DNA of 64,000 nucleotides from contig NZ_CP024202.1 of the NCBI RefSeq assembly GCF_003932755.1, positions 992,001 through 1,056,000 of the forward strand, given 5' to 3'. Under the pieces are notes generated by a model. The model saw only the letters and a list, made by a program, of their open reading frames with translations. It was not told the DNA's origin and did not search any database. Source of the DNA: Methylomicrobium sp. wino1. Lineage in GTDB: Bacteria; Pseudomonadota; Gammaproteobacteria; Methylococcales; Methylomonadaceae. This document shows positions 1 through 9,491 of this stretch, piece by piece; the first letter of the stretch is position 1; the number at the start of each line of letters is the position of its first letter. The position numbers and the translations under genes were made by a program.

Positions 1-1217
1 TGCCGGAACAATTCCAGCGGGTCACGGATGAACAGTTATGGAATCTGCGTGTGCAAAACCGAAAATGCTTGGTCGAGTTCGTCCGGGATGAATACAACCG
101 GGAACTCGATGTTCAAGGAAATATCTCGAAAACCGAGCGTAAAGATCAAGTGCTTCGCTTGTTCGACCCTAATGTCATGATTATCGGCTTTGCCCGCCGG
201 TTTGCAACCTATAAGCGCCCTAACCTGCTGTTGACCGACCCCGATCGTTTGGCCGCGATACTAACCAATCCCAAACGACCGGTGCAATTGGTTATCTCGG
301 GCAAAGCTCACCCGGCCGATTTGCCCGGTCAAGTGTTGATCCGAGCTTGGCATGAATTTATCCGTCGGCCTGAAATCAGGGAGCGTGCCATTTTTTTGAG
401 CGATTACGACATGATTACCGCCGAATATTTGGTGCAAGGGGTCGACCTTTGGATCAACACGCCTAGACGTCCTTGGGAGGCTTGCGGAACCAGCGGGATG
501 AAAATTCTGGTTAACGGCGGCTTGAATCTATCCGAACTCGACGGCTGGTGGGCGGAAGCGTATCGCCCCGAAGTCGGCTGGTCATTGAATGGGCAAGAGG
601 TCGAGCAAGCCGATCATGAACAAGCCGAGATACTTTATCGCCTGCTCGAACAGGAAATTGTGCCGATGTTTTATGAGCGCGATCAACAGGGCTTGCCGCG
701 CCGCTGGTTAGCAATCATGCGGGAAAGCATGGCGACGCTGACGCCTTATTTTTCTGCCAATCGCATGGTCAGGGAGTATACATCCAAGTTTTATTTACCT
801 CTAGCCGAAAGCTATTGCAAAAGGTTGGACGGGAATATGCAGCCGGGTAAGCAGCTGATCGAATGGTTGAAACGCATCGATGATCTTTGGGCTAAAATCC
901 ATGTCGATAATGTAGTGACGGAAACTCGGGAGAACGACTACGCGTTCAGTATGCAGGTTTATCTTGGGGAGCTTAGCGAGGAAGATGTTTGTGTGGAATT
1001 ATTCGCGGAGTCGTCAGGTGAGGAACGGTTTGAGATTCATTCGATGGCGATAGAACAAGTGTTGGCCGGTGCGATAAACGGTTATATTTACACTGCGACA
1101 ATACCGAAAACCAGGCCGATAAGCGATTATACGCCGAGAATCAGACCCGGCAATACGGATTGCAGTTTGCCGTTGGAAGCCAATCAGATTTACTGGGTGC
1201 AAGCGCAACAAGGGTAA
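1..1217 (+). CDS. glgP: alpha-glucan (glycogen) phosphorylase, 3' part
   Basis: The frame is open from base 3, so the gene begins before the window; a GTG at 51 is internal. The product resembles the C-terminal half of GT35 alpha-glucan phosphorylases, which release glucose-1-phosphate from glycogen in the cytoplasm. The pyridoxal-phosphate region is visible as EACGTSGMK followed by LVNGGLN; the lysine codon is 501-503. The stretch GFARRFATYKRP also fits this family. It lies tail to tail with rpe, and a hairpin separates them. The link to glycogen storage follows from the family; the N-terminal half cannot be judged here. Confidence 0.9.
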   Translation, partial: PEQFQRVTDEQLWNLRVQNRKCLVEFVRDEYNRELDVQGNISKTERKDQVLRLFDPNVMIIGFARRFATYKRPNLLLTDPDRLAAILTNPKRPVQLVISGKAHPADLPGQVLIRAWHEFIRRPEIRERAIFLSDYDMITAEYLVQGVDLWINTPRRPWEACGTSGMKILVNGGLNLSELDGWWAEAYRPEVGWSLNGQEVEQADHEQAEILYRLLEQEIVPMFYERDQQGLPRRWLAIMRESMATLTPYFSANRMVREYTSKFYLPLAESYCKRLDGNMQPGKQLIEWLKRIDDLWAKIHVDNVVTETRENDYAFSMQVYLGELSEEDVCVELFAESSGEERFEIHSMAIEQVLAGAINGYIYTATIPKTRPISDYTPRIRPGNTDCSLPLEANQIYWVQAQQG

Positions 1218-1252
1218 ATTAAATCTTGCCGCGCTTGCAGTAGAGATTTAGA

Positions 1253-1275
1253 AAAAGCCGTTTTACTCGGCTTTT
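1253..1275. terminator. bidirectional hairpin terminator between glgP and rpe
   Basis: AAAAGCCG at 1253-1260 pairs with CGGCTTTT at 1268-1275 around a 7-base loop. The A tract before and T tract after the stem allow termination in both directions, as expected between convergent genes. The stem overlaps the last codons and stop of rpe. Confidence 0.65.
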
Positions 1276-1934
1276 GCAATTTCGGCGCGCATTTGGTCGA
1301 TGACTGCTTTGTAATCCGGTTTGCCGAAAATCGCCGAACCGGCAACGAACGTATCGGCGCCTGCTGCTTTGATATCACGGATATTGTCGACTTTAACGCC
1401 GCCGTCGATTTCCAAACGAATATCGAAGCCGCTTTCATCGATTCGTTTTCTTGCATCGCGCAGTTTGGTTAATGCCGACGGCAGAAACGATTGTCCGCCA
1501 AAGCCCGGGTTGACCGACATCAATAAAATCATGTCGAGTTTATCCATCACATGATCCAGATAATGCAGCGAAGTCGACGGGTTGAATACCAAGCCGGCTT
1601 TACAACCTTGTTCTTTGATCAATTGCAAGGTTCTATCCAGATGAACCGAAGCCTCAGGATGGAAGGTAATATAGCTGGCGCCAGCTTTAGCGAAGTCCGG
1701 GATGATTCGATCGACCGGATCGATCATCAAATGCACGTCGATCGGAGCGGTAACGCCATGATTTCTTAATGCTTCGCAAACCAATGGGCCGATTGTTAAA
1801 TTGGGTACGAAATGATTGTCCATGACATCAAAATGGACAACATCGGCGCCGGCCGCTAAAACGTTATCGACTTCCTCGCCTAAGCGTGCGAAATCGGCAG
1901 AGAGAATGGAAGGAGCTATCCAGTTTTGGGCCAT
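1263..1934 (-). CDS. rpe: ribulose-phosphate 3-epimerase
   Basis: A 223-residue TIM-barrel protein of normal length that interconverts ribulose-5-phosphate and xylulose-5-phosphate. The start reads [15 protein letters not shown], typical of Rpe. Metal-site residues are visible in [12 protein letters not shown] (residues 34-45) and VDVHLMIDP, and the phosphate loop is NPGFGGQSF near residue 141. In a methanotroph the enzyme regenerates ribulose-5-phosphate for the RuMP cycle, whose core genes lie at the other end of this window. It stands alone, convergent with glgP. Confidence 0.96.
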   Translation of the reverse strand: MAQNWIAPSILSADFARLGEEVDNVLAAGADVVHFDVMDNHFVPNLTIGPLVCEALRNHGVTAPIDVHLMIDPVDRIIPDFAKAGASYITFHPEASVHLDRTLQLIKEQGCKAGLVFNPSTSLHYLDHVMDKLDMILLMSVNPGFGGQSFLPSALTKLRDARKRIDESGFDIRLEIDGGVKVDNIRDIKAAGADTFVAGSAIFGKPDYKAVIDQMRAEIAKAE

Positions 1935-2373
1935 TTTTTTATCCTCGATTAAAACAAAACAAACAATTATAGTCTTTTTTTATTAATTGATCCCGCATTG
2001 GTTTATAAGTGTATTCAGTGACGCAAGCGATATCAAGTTTAAGTTCAAAAAACAACTCTGGAACTATTGTAGAGTCGGATAGACGAGGACTATAATCGAG
2101 TCGAAGTTCTGTTCGTTTATACTCCCTTTAGATTGAAAAACCGTCTAAGAATAAAAGGTATGGGATGTGTCTATCGAGGAACGTCGTGAACCCCTCCATG
2201 GGGGCTTGACGGCAGCGCTCGAACGCCAAGGATGGCGTGAATGCAGATTTTGCATGGAGCAAAATCTGCCCTGCTGCCGACATCCTCGCTAGCCATACCT
2301 CATACCTTCATGAAGTTAACCATTTTTGAGTATAAATGGAGTAGAACTCGTCCATATAACAAGGAGAATAATC
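1935..2373. other. intergenic region with a 150-bp MITE-like element
   Basis: There is no gene in this stretch. Positions 2157-2306 form a unit with imperfect terminal inverted repeats: the left end GGTATGGGATG and the complement of the right end GGTATGAGGTATG. Inside it is a perfect 11-bp hairpin (2243-2253 with 2259-2269) and smaller hairpins. Nothing else was recognised between 1935 and 2156. Confidence 0.5.
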
Positions 2374-2886
2374 ATGAACAAGAAAATGATAATTGCGTTG
2401 CTGGCACCGTTGTTTTTTGCTCCGGCTGCTTACGCGCAATTCGAACATCACAAAGGACCTGTCGATAGTTGCGTGAAATCGGCGCTCGATGCCCATCCCG
2501 GCGATATAGTCACGATGAGGGCCGAAATCGAAGACGGTAAGCCTCAATATGAATTGGATATTCACGGCAAGGACGGTAAGCACTGGGAAGTCGAATGCGA
2601 TGCCGCAAGCGGTAAAATAATCGAAACCGAGCGCGAAGCCGCGGCAGACGATCCGGAATTTACTTCTAAAGCTAAAGTCAGATTGGATGCGGCATTAAAA
2701 ACGGCTTCGGATAAATATCCGGGCAGCGTCATGAAAATCGAATATGAAATAGAAGCGGACGACGGCGTTGCCTATGAGTTCGATATCAAAACCGCCGACG
2801 GCAAGCTGCTTGAAGTTGAAGTCGATGCGATCAACGGCAAGCTCAGCGATCAGGAAGAAGTGGTCTATCAAATCGGCTTGGATTGA
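2374..2886 (+). CDS. secreted protein with two PepSY-like domains
   Basis: A 170-residue protein starting at ATG 2374, chosen because AAGGAG lies just upstream (2361) and a signal peptide ending AAYA follows at once. After cleavage there are two tandem PepSY-like domains (about residues 25-90 and 100-168), each with a pattern like VTMRAEIEDGKPQYELDI and VEVDA-x-x-GK. PepSY domains are usually periplasmic or extracytoplasmic and are linked to protease inhibition or metal and redox sensing. The protein is very acidic, as expected for export in a halotolerant cell. No partner gene is adjacent, so the role is unknown. Confidence 0.8.
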   Translation: MNKKMIIALLAPLFFAPAAYAQFEHHKGPVDSCVKSALDAHPGDIVTMRAEIEDGKPQYELDIHGKDGKHWEVECDAASGKIIETEREAAADDPEFTSKAKVRLDAALKTASDKYPGSVMKIEYEIEADDGVAYEFDIKTADGKLLEVEVDAINGKLSDQEEVVYQIGLD

Positions 2887-3022
2887 TTCAGGCTTGACTT
2901 GAATTGATAAAGCGGGTCTTAAATATTGGATGCTATTGTCGTTACAATAGTATCCGATTTTTTGGCACGGGCCATGGTACATGGTATCGCCAACCATAAG
3001 TTAGAGCGGCATTTTAATAGGG

Positions 3023-3852
3023 GTGTTTTTTCAGGAATTTTTCCCATTGCCATATTTCCCTTTCCGATTGATTTCAATCATCGTTTTCATTTCACTTATC
3101 CCGTTTGTTCATGCGGCCGAGCCCGCCGAAAAGGAAGCACTAGCTTCGATACTGCGTATTCCGATTTTGTTGTTCCATAGTCTGTTGCTCGACAGTTGCC
3201 AAAATTTGGGCAATTTACTGGAAGCCCATGTCGCGGCGGCACTGGCTTTACGCCTCGAGCACCGGCATGCGACAAAATAAAGCCTAACGGGAAACCGCGA
3301 TGAACGGCGATATGATCGAAAGCCTAATCATTTCGCACCAGCGCGCCGAACAGCACATCGAGGATTTGATCGCGATGGGCGGACTTGTCATGTGGCCGCT
3401 GCCGGCCGTTTCGCTGGTATTGTGGACATTGGTGTTGGAACGCTATTGGTATTTGCTGCGTGTCTTTCCCGCATATATCGAAAACAACCTCTCTTGCGCT
3501 CGCGTGCCGCTCCAAGGAAACCGGCCCCCAAAAAAACGCCATCGCCAAGCGTTCCGGCCCCTCGCATCGACATCCCTAAACATGGAGACGGACCTGAATT
3601 GGCTCCCGTGCCGGGAACCGATTCACGCGCGAACGCGGTATCGAAGGCTGGGTTCGCCTGGAAATCGTCGTGAAGCCGAATGGCACGGTCGGCGATGCCC
3701 GAGTCATCGATGCCAATCCGAAGCGAATTTTCGATCAGGCGGCCCTCGAAGCGATCCGGCGCTGGCGATTCAAACCGACATACAAGGACGGCCGCGCAGT
3801 CGAACAGCGAGTGGTTCAGGAAATCAGCTTTCGGCTCGATCGGCGGCGTTAA
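3023..3852 (+). pseudogene. remnant of a TtpC-ExbB-TonB operon with internal deletions
   Basis: Three gene fragments follow one another in different frames. 3023-3280 joins a signal-peptide-like start (ending FVHAA) to a tail, LLFHSLLLDSCQNLGNLLEAH, that resembles the TtpC C-terminus (the intact copy has LLFLHSLLAYRSRALIQILDE). From 3300, MNGDMIESL and GGLVMWPLPAVSLVLWTLVLE resemble the ExbB N-terminus and first helix. From about 3490 a proline-rich TonB linker reads in one frame, and from 3637 a TonB C-terminal domain (GIEGWVRLEIVVKPNGTVGD) reads in another. ExbD and most of ExbB and TtpC are missing. An intact operon of the same kind lies at 33561-38492. Confidence 0.72.
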
Positions 3853-4199
3853 TCGAGTATTCAATTCGCTAAGAAACAAGCTGAATGTAAATATTCAGTC
3901 CCCGCCTGGGGTCCCTAATCGCAAAGCGATTCGGGTTACATTTCTGGTTCCCACGGTCCTCCGTGGGAACCCATATCTTGGCTGTCGAGGCAAGACCGGT
4001 CTAGATTTCCACAGAGGGCAGAGTGCTCAACTTTATACACAAGTATCGGTAAACTTGCTAGACAGGTTATTAAACAGAGGTGAGATAAATAAACAGGAAT
4101 TGATGAGATAAATGGGTATAAAAAGGTGTTTAAAAGTATAAAACGGTAGGCGGAAAAAAAATTTGTTGCAGTATTTGCAACTAAATGAAGATCAGAATT
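3853..4199. other. intergenic region with short hairpins
   Basis: No gene was recognised. A perfect 10-bp hairpin, GTTCCCACGG at 3947-3956 with CCGTGGGAAC at 3961-3970, lies just after a smaller one (3917-3922 with 3926-3931). These look like REP-type dispersed repeats rather than a terminator, since no T run follows. Confidence 0.45.
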
Positions 4200-4541
4200 T
4201 CAGGTGGTTTCTGTATCCAAATAAACTGCCCGTAAGGCCTCGGGCAATTGCTCGGCGGGGAAGGTTTGGTTGTGGATTTTGCCCAAATGCCACCACCACC
4301 ACTTATCCAGCGACTGATCGTCATGATCGTTAATCAATTCAGCATCGATATTCGGCAATTCCATCGTCAACTCAATTACCTCGACATCCAGATCGTCTTG
4401 CGCGGCATCGGTCGCGCCGCTGTTCAACGCGTCACGGCGCTCGCGCAAACCGGGCGCAGAACCGGTGTCCAGCGAATAGCGCACGATTTCCCGGTACCAG
4501 ATCAGTTTGTCGTTTGGATCAATTGATTTAATGTCAGCCAT
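4200..4541 (-). CDS. hypothetical acidic protein downstream of hsdR
   Basis: A 113-residue protein starting MADIKSIDPNDKL. It is acidic and tryptophan-rich in the middle (DKWWWWHLGKI), with a C-terminal QLPEALRAVYLD. No known domain was recognised. It lies downstream of hsdR on the same strand, separated from it by a palindromic element, so it may be a cargo gene of the restriction island. The frame is clean and codon use looks genuine. Confidence 0.55.
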   Translation of the reverse strand: MADIKSIDPNDKLIWYREIVRYSLDTGSAPGLRERRDALNSGATDAAQDDLDVEVIELTMELPNIDAELINDHDDQSLDKWWWWHLGKIHNQTFPAEQLPEALRAVYLDTETT

Positions 4542-4657
4542 GGGGTTTTCAATTCTGTGCCGTCTGATGAATAAACGCTGACGCGCTGCCCGGTCGGTTC
4601 TATTATAGTCGCCAAACGGCGCTTTTTACTATGCACCACATAACGTCTGCTGTCATG

Positions 4658-4739
4658 TCTCGTTCCCAAGCTTCAGCTTAGGAATACCTACCGTCAAGCT
4701 CTGCTTGTATACACGCCAAGCTAGAGCTTGGGAGCGAGA
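4658..4739. repeat. 82-bp element with inverted ends beside the hsdR 3' end
   Basis: The ends TCTCGTTCCCAAGCT (4658-4672) and AGCTTGGGAGCGAGA (4725-4739) are near-perfect inverted repeats, and the middle holds further AAGCTT-type short repeats. The right end stops six bases before the hsdR stop codon. A related fragment (CCAAGCTCCAGCTTGG) appears near 38641. Confidence 0.6.
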
Positions 4740-4745
4740 GAGCTT

Positions 4746-7700
4746 TCAAAAATGGCCGTAGCGACTCTCGCCCGCACCTTGATAATTAGCGTAGATATGC
4801 TGATAAACCAGTAAACTTTTCATATCCACTTCCTCATCCGGGTAAGTCTCTTGCGGTAACCACTGTAGACTGTGATCGATCAGGGTTTTCACTTGCGCGG
4901 CGACTTGAGTGCTTTCGCGCCAACGCTCGATTTTCAATTTTTCCGCTTTCAAAGTCGCCAATGTCGTTTTGGCGACTTCTTTGACTTTTTGCTCTTCCGC
5001 TCGGGTCAATTCAGGTTTTTTCAGTAAATCGAAAATCGCCAAGGTTTCTTCATCCAAACCCTCGCGCATCGCTCTTGCCGTTTCCGGCATCAGCCCGTTT
5101 TGCATGAAATCATTCAGATCGTCGAATGCTTTTTGAACGGCTTGAATGTCCTTGCCTTGGTTATACTCTTTAATGATGGCTTTATATTTTTCGTAAAACT
5201 CCAGACGAAGCGGGTTCTGCTGAACCATTTGCTCCAGTTTTTTTTGAATCGCTGCTTGCATATCGAACACCACCGCATTTTTTTGCTTCGATTTGGCAAA
5301 CGCTGCTCGAAGCTTATCGAAATCCAAGCGGCTCAAATCAACAAAATCATTATCGCGGATTTCGTTGTCTCGAACGTTGACGCTAATATCGACTTCTTGT
5401 TGCAGCCTGCGGATGACATCGGAAATATCGGCCAGCTTGGTTTTCTGATTCAACTGCTCGTAGATCGCTTCAATCGCGTTAAAAGCCTGAACAAAAGGTT
5501 TGACTTCGGGTTCCGGGTACAACGCCTTGTATTTTCTGAAAACATCGCGCGCCGCAATCTCGAATTGGGTCCGAGTCGTAGCATTCAAACACACGGCATT
5601 GGTTGCTTGTTTTAATTGGCTCAACCTTTCCATGGCGGTTTCGGCAAGCAATAATTTATCCAAGTCGAACGCTACGTTCTGCAAGAATTGACGTACCGCC
5701 AAGATGGCATCGGCCAACTCGTCGGCCATTGCAACCAGCTTTTCCAAAGGCCGGTCCGAGTCATTTTCCTCATCGCCGTTTTTGCGTTTACCCCTATCGC
5801 CGCCCTCGCCATAGATCGAATAGGCTTTTTCCAGTTGTTTGTATACATTGCCGTAATCGACAATCAAACCGTTTTCCTTTTCATCGTCATAGACTCGATT
5901 GGCGCGCGTGATGGTTTGCATCAGCGTATGCCCTTTGATCGGCTTGTCCAGATACACCGTTGAGACACTCGGCACATCAAACCCGGTAATCCACATCGCG
6001 CAAACTATCACTAATCGAAAAGGATTTTCGTCATCCTTGAATTCGGTTTCCAAATCGCGCTCGACCATTTTTTTGCGGTGCGGCTCAATATCCAGGCCCA
6101 ATTTGGCGAATTTCCGAACTTCATTTTGTTCGGGGCTAACCACCACGCACACTTCGGTCGCTTCAACCCGTTTCAAATGATGCTTGAGTTTCAGCTCTTC
6201 TTGCTGATCGTCGGCATCGGCAATGCGCTGTTTCAGTTCGGCGACATATTCCGGCCAATATTTCATAACCAAGTCGTGCATCCGGACGGCAGTCGGTTTA
6301 TCCAACGCCACAAACATCGCTTTGCCTTGATAGCCGCGGTCATTGAAATGCCATACCAAATCCCTGGCGATCGCATCTAATCGTCGCTCGGACGTTAAAA
6401 TCGGATAATCCCGTTTAAACTCCCGTTCCAGTTTTCGCCGCTGATCGTCATTCAGCTCGGCATCATCGATGATATCGGACATGCGTTCGTCCAGATCGGG
6501 GTTTTCGATACCCAGCTTTTCGCCTCGATTCAAATAACGCAGCGGTAACGTTGCGCCATCGACGATCGCCCGCTTAAAGTCATACACCGAAACATACTCG
6601 CCGAAAATATTCCGGGTCAGTTCCAGTTCGTTTTTAATGATCGGCGTACCGGTAAAGCCCAGATAAGAGGCGTTGGGAATACCTTTGAAACGCATGTTGC
6701 CGGCAAAAGCGCCGCCTTGAGTCCGGTGCGCCTCGTCGGAAATCACAATGATATTGGGACGATCGGTAATCAGAGGGTAGTCCGTTTCCTTCTTGGGATC
6801 GATCGAGAACTTGTGAATCAACGTGAACACATAACGATGATTTTCGGTCAATAAATCACGCAAATGGTCGCGGCTCTTGGCGCGTACATTATCCTCGGTG
6901 ACCGCGCCCACGCTGCTGAAGGTGTCGTAAAGCTGATTTTCAAGCTCGGTTCTATCGACAACCAACAAAAACGTGTAACTGCCGCCCAACTTACGCAGAA
7001 TTTTTTGACACAGAAACACCATCGAATAGGACTTTCCGGAACCCTGAGTATGCCAAAACACGCCCAGCTTGCCTTTTAGCGCTTCAATATGGGCCGATCG
7101 ATCGATGACCTTGTTGACGCCGATGAACTGATGGTTTTTGGCCATGATCTTGGTAACTTCGGACCCTTCGCCATCGAACAATAAAAAATTCTCGAACAAA
7201 TCCAGCAAACGATGCGGCGCACAAGTACCGCGCAGCAACGTATCGAGGCTCACCACGCCTTCGTCTTCCTCCTCGATGCGCTTCCATTCCATAAAAAATT
7301 TATACGGACTGGTCAACGTACCGACCCGGCTATCGGCGCCATTGCTCAGAATGATAAACGCGTTGCAATGCAGAATTTCGGGGATGGTGTCTTTATAGTC
7401 GGAGAGATTATTGTCAAACGCATGGCGTAAATCGGTGTGATGGGCTTTCAACTCAAAAAACACCAAAGGAATACCGTTCACAAACCCCACGACATCCGGG
7501 CGGCGGTTATACAATTTGCCCACTACCTCAAATTGCCTGACGGCTAGAAAATGATTGTTCGCCGGGTCGTCAAAATCAAAGACCTTCAAACGTTTTTTCT
7601 GCAATACCCCTTTCTCGTCCTGATAACTGATCGGAACGCCTTTGACCAGAAGATCATGTTTATCCTTATTAATCGCTGCCGGATGCTTGTCCGCCGCTGA

Positions 7701-7955
7701 TTCCTTCAGCACATTCACAGCTTGTTGATAAGCGGCTTCCGGCACATCGGGATTCGATGTTCGTAGCGCCTGTAACAAATAGCGCTCCAGGATTACTTCG
7801 GATTTATTCAGCCGCCCCAGCAAACCGTCGCTACGGTCGGCCTGAGTTGCCAGCGACTCATTTTGCCAGGCCGTAACCACCATCCACCCTAGATCCTCCA
7901 GCACCTCTTGTGTCGCGGCCTCAATCAGGCCGTCTTCGGAATATTCGTAGCTCAT
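4746..7955 (-). CDS. hsdR: type I restriction enzyme, R (motor and nuclease) subunit
   Basis: A 1069-residue protein of normal HsdR length. It cuts unmodified DNA after ATP-driven translocation, in complex with HsdM and HsdS. An N-terminal PD-(D/E)xK nuclease is seen as RPDVVGF followed by VFFELK (about residues 151-170). Walker A HTQGSGKS lies near residue 305 and the DEAH box (VISDEAHRTQ) near 407; helicase motifs QTITRANRV and a helical C-terminus follow. It is co-directional with hsdM-hsdS but separated from them by about 3.3 kb of toxin-antitoxin genes and repeats, which is not the usual contiguous arrangement, so it may need its own promoter. Confidence 0.95.
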   Translation of the reverse strand: MSYEYSEDGLIEAATQEVLEDLGWMVVTAWQNESLATQADRSDGLLGRLNKSEVILERYLLQALRTSNPDVPEAAYQQAVNVLKESAADKHPAAINKDKHDLLVKGVPISYQDEKGVLQKKRLKVFDFDDPANNHFLAVRQFEVVGKLYNRRPDVVGFVNGIPLVFFELKAHHTDLRHAFDNNLSDYKDTIPEILHCNAFIILSNGADSRVGTLTSPYKFFMEWKRIEEEDEGVVSLDTLLRGTCAPHRLLDLFENFLLFDGEGSEVTKIMAKNHQFIGVNKVIDRSAHIEALKGKLGVFWHTQGSGKSYSMVFLCQKILRKLGGSYTFLLVVDRTELENQLYDTFSSVGAVTEDNVRAKSRDHLRDLLTENHRYVFTLIHKFSIDPKKETDYPLITDRPNIIVISDEAHRTQGGAFAGNMRFKGIPNASYLGFTGTPIIKNELELTRNIFGEYVSVYDFKRAIVDGATLPLRYLNRGEKLGIENPDLDERMSDIIDDAELNDDQRRKLEREFKRDYPILTSERRLDAIARDLVWHFNDRGYQGKAMFVALDKPTAVRMHDLVMKYWPEYVAELKQRIADADDQQEELKLKHHLKRVEATEVCVVVSPEQNEVRKFAKLGLDIEPHRKKMVERDLETEFKDDENPFRLVIVCAMWITGFDVPSVSTVYLDKPIKGHTLMQTITRANRVYDDEKENGLIVDYGNVYKQLEKAYSIYGEGGDRGKRKNGDEENDSDRPLEKLVAMADELADAILAVRQFLQNVAFDLDKLLLAETAMERLSQLKQATNAVCLNATTRTQFEIAARDVFRKYKALYPEPEVKPFVQAFNAIEAIYEQLNQKTKLADISDVIRRLQQEVDISVNVRDNEIRDNDFVDLSRLDFDKLRAAFAKSKQKNAVVFDMQAAIQKKLEQMVQQNPLRLEFYEKYKAIIKEYNQGKDIQAVQKAFDDLNDFMQNGLMPETARAMREGLDEETLAIFDLLKKPELTRAEEQKVKEVAKTTLATLKAEKLKIERWRESTQVAAQVKTLIDHSLQWLPQETYPDEEVDMKSLLVYQHIYANYQGAGESRYGHF

Positions 7956-8305
7956 TGCAGAAAATAGTTATCCCTTTAAAAAATATAAGATTAGCTAAAT
8001 TTTTAGAGTCTTGATTAATTGTGTTAAGCGATGAGTTTTAAGGCTATTTCGCCGTCTTGACTTCCAAATTTAACAGATAAATAGCAAGTATCTGATTTTT
8101 AATAACTATTGCCGAATTTCCGAATTACAGTTAAATAAAAATGCAATGGCTGAACGCTCTACGGTTGTATCAGGATTAGCCATGAGCTGAAAAAATTCAG
8201 AACAGGTTGCCCGGTAGTATGGCCCATTTAGCCGATCCGGAGTGGCGTTGATTGGGTTAACCATCTTGGAAATTGTTGGTGATTATAGCTTATAAAGCGC
8301 CAGGC

Positions 8306-8382
8306 GTAGGGTGCGCATCGCGCACCTGGGTCGGGGCCTCGTCGGTTCGGAACCGAGGGAAGGTGCGCGATGCGCACCCTAC
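8306..8382. repeat. long perfect hairpin element
   Basis: Positions 8306-8326 and 8362-8382 are perfect 21-bp inverted repeats (beginning GTAGGGTGCGCATCG) around a GC-rich loop. The same element occurs near 24668-26245, where an IS4-family insertion splits it. Confidence 0.7.
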
Positions 8383-8523
8383 GGCGCTATCGAAATTTAG
8401 ATTTCAGCATGAGGGAATGGAGGGGCCGGGCTTAAAATCTCTCCATGAACGCTTCGTCCAGGACCAAAGCAATTCAAAACGTTCCGGTCGGATTGAATAA
8501 CCGACCCGTGCTAGTACTCATCT

Positions 8524-8724
8524 TTAAACCTAAAAAGAGCAGTTGAGATCTTCAAACTACCTTTCGCCCTGAGCCCTTCGGCTACGCTCAGGAGAGCCCT
8601 GTCGAAGGGTGAAGGGTAGTTTGAGGCTTCACCAGGCCGGTGAAAGTGCAGTAGACCCTTCATGCTTCGACTTGGCTCAGCACGAACGGTCTTCTGCACA
8701 TGCCAATTGCTCTTTCAGGTTAAA
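8524..8724. repeat. dispersed repeat family B, copy 1
   Basis: About 200 bp with imperfect terminal inverted repeats (TAAACCTAAAAAGAGCAGTTG at the left; complement of the right end TTAACCTGAAAGAGCAATTGG). The core contains GAGCCCTTCGGCTACGCTC and, later, CTTCGACTTGGCTCAGCACG. Related copies lie at about 28400, 32548 and 50369. Confidence 0.7.
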
Positions 8725-8728
8725 ACGC

Positions 8729-9037
8729 TTAATCTTCGACCTTTTTCTTCCTCGTTTTTTTCGGCTTACAAGGATTAACGATAGCTGCATCGACTGTTGT
8801 AGCTGATTCAACGCGGGTAGGCATCAGACCAATTTTAGAAATCCCTATTAAGGCGCTCGGTAACGTAGCCTCAGGCGTAGGACCAAACATACCGGTCCCA
8901 ATCTGGAATTCCATCAATAAATCGTATTTTCCTTCGTGAATTCCATAATGTTTAACTAATAATTCGGTTAAGTCGCGGAGCGACAATACGGGCGCTACAG
9001 CCTTTGGTGATTGAATAATTTCGTTAGTGTCTTGCAT
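8729..9037 (-). CDS. hypothetical third gene of the hicAB operon
   Basis: About 102 residues if started at the ATG at 9037 (an upstream ATG at 9046 would add three). The start overlaps the 3' end of hicB, so the two are probably translated together. The middle (LLVKHYGIHEGKYDLLMEFQ) is well structured and the C-terminus is strongly basic (KPKKTRKKK). No domain was recognised. Position suggests an accessory to HicAB; this is inference. Confidence 0.6.
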   Translation of the reverse strand: MQDTNEIIQSPKAVAPVLSLRDLTELLVKHYGIHEGKYDLLMEFQIGTGMFGPTPEATLPSALIGISKIGLMPTRVESATTVDAAIVNPCKPKKTRKKKVED

Positions 9038-9491
9038 AAGGAGCATCAGCAGTATTGGTAGGCATGTTAAACCATTGAGGTTCCGCAGTGGGGATCGAGC
9101 TGATCACTGGGTTTTGTTGGCCAGCTATCGATATATTGAAGGGGTTGGTCACATCATGGCTTGCATACAGATAAGCCTCTAATGCACGTTTAACAATTTC
9201 ATTCAAAGATACGTCGTCATTGTACGATCTTAGAATGGCCTCTTTATGCAATTCCGGCGTAACCCTGACATTGAATTGGCCCTTCAAAGGCTTTTTAGCT
9301 TCGATCCCAAGCTCTGCACAGGTTTCGATATAGTCGTCCACCGCCGCTTCAAACTCTTGCCTCAACTGTTTTGGTATCTCGGCTTCGTAGGTAATTAGAT
9401 CATCAATAAACAACAACTTTCCGTAACAAATTTCTTCCTCGGCATCTATTTCGCAAGTTCCTTCATAATCTTTGTACTTTAGAGTTTTCAT
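9024..9491 (-). CDS. hicB: HicB-family antitoxin with ribbon-helix-helix domain
   Basis: A 155-residue protein. Residues 1-66 match the degenerate RNase-H-like HicB core (MKTLKYKDYEGTCEID, then FEAAVDDYIETCAELG). Residues 71-110 form an Arc-like ribbon-helix-helix DNA-binding domain (GQFNVRVTPELHKEA, then LNEIVKRALEAYL). A tail of about 45 residues follows. HicB proteins block HicA and repress their own operon. It overlaps hicA by 4 bases (ATGA), a sign of translational coupling. Confidence 0.88.
   Translation of the reverse strand: MKTLKYKDYEGTCEIDAEEEICYGKLLFIDDLITYEAEIPKQLRQEFEAAVDDYIETCAELGIEAKKPLKGQFNVRVTPELHKEAILRSYNDDVSLNEIVKRALEAYLYASHDVTNPFNISIAGQQNPVISSIPTAEPQWFNMPTNTADAPYARH

Larger units (their letters stand above)
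7956..8728. other. 773-bp region upstream of hsdR filled with repeats
   Basis: This region holds the likely hsdR promoter (the AT-rich bases 7970-8120, no clear boxes assigned) and two repeat elements described separately: a long hairpin at 8306-8382 and a TIR-bounded element at 8524-8724. No gene was recognised. Confidence 0.5.

Noticed and set aside
3300-3872. A single 190-residue gene in the TonB remnant
   Set aside because: Only its first part resembles ExbB; beyond about 3485 the TonB similarity lies in the other two frames.
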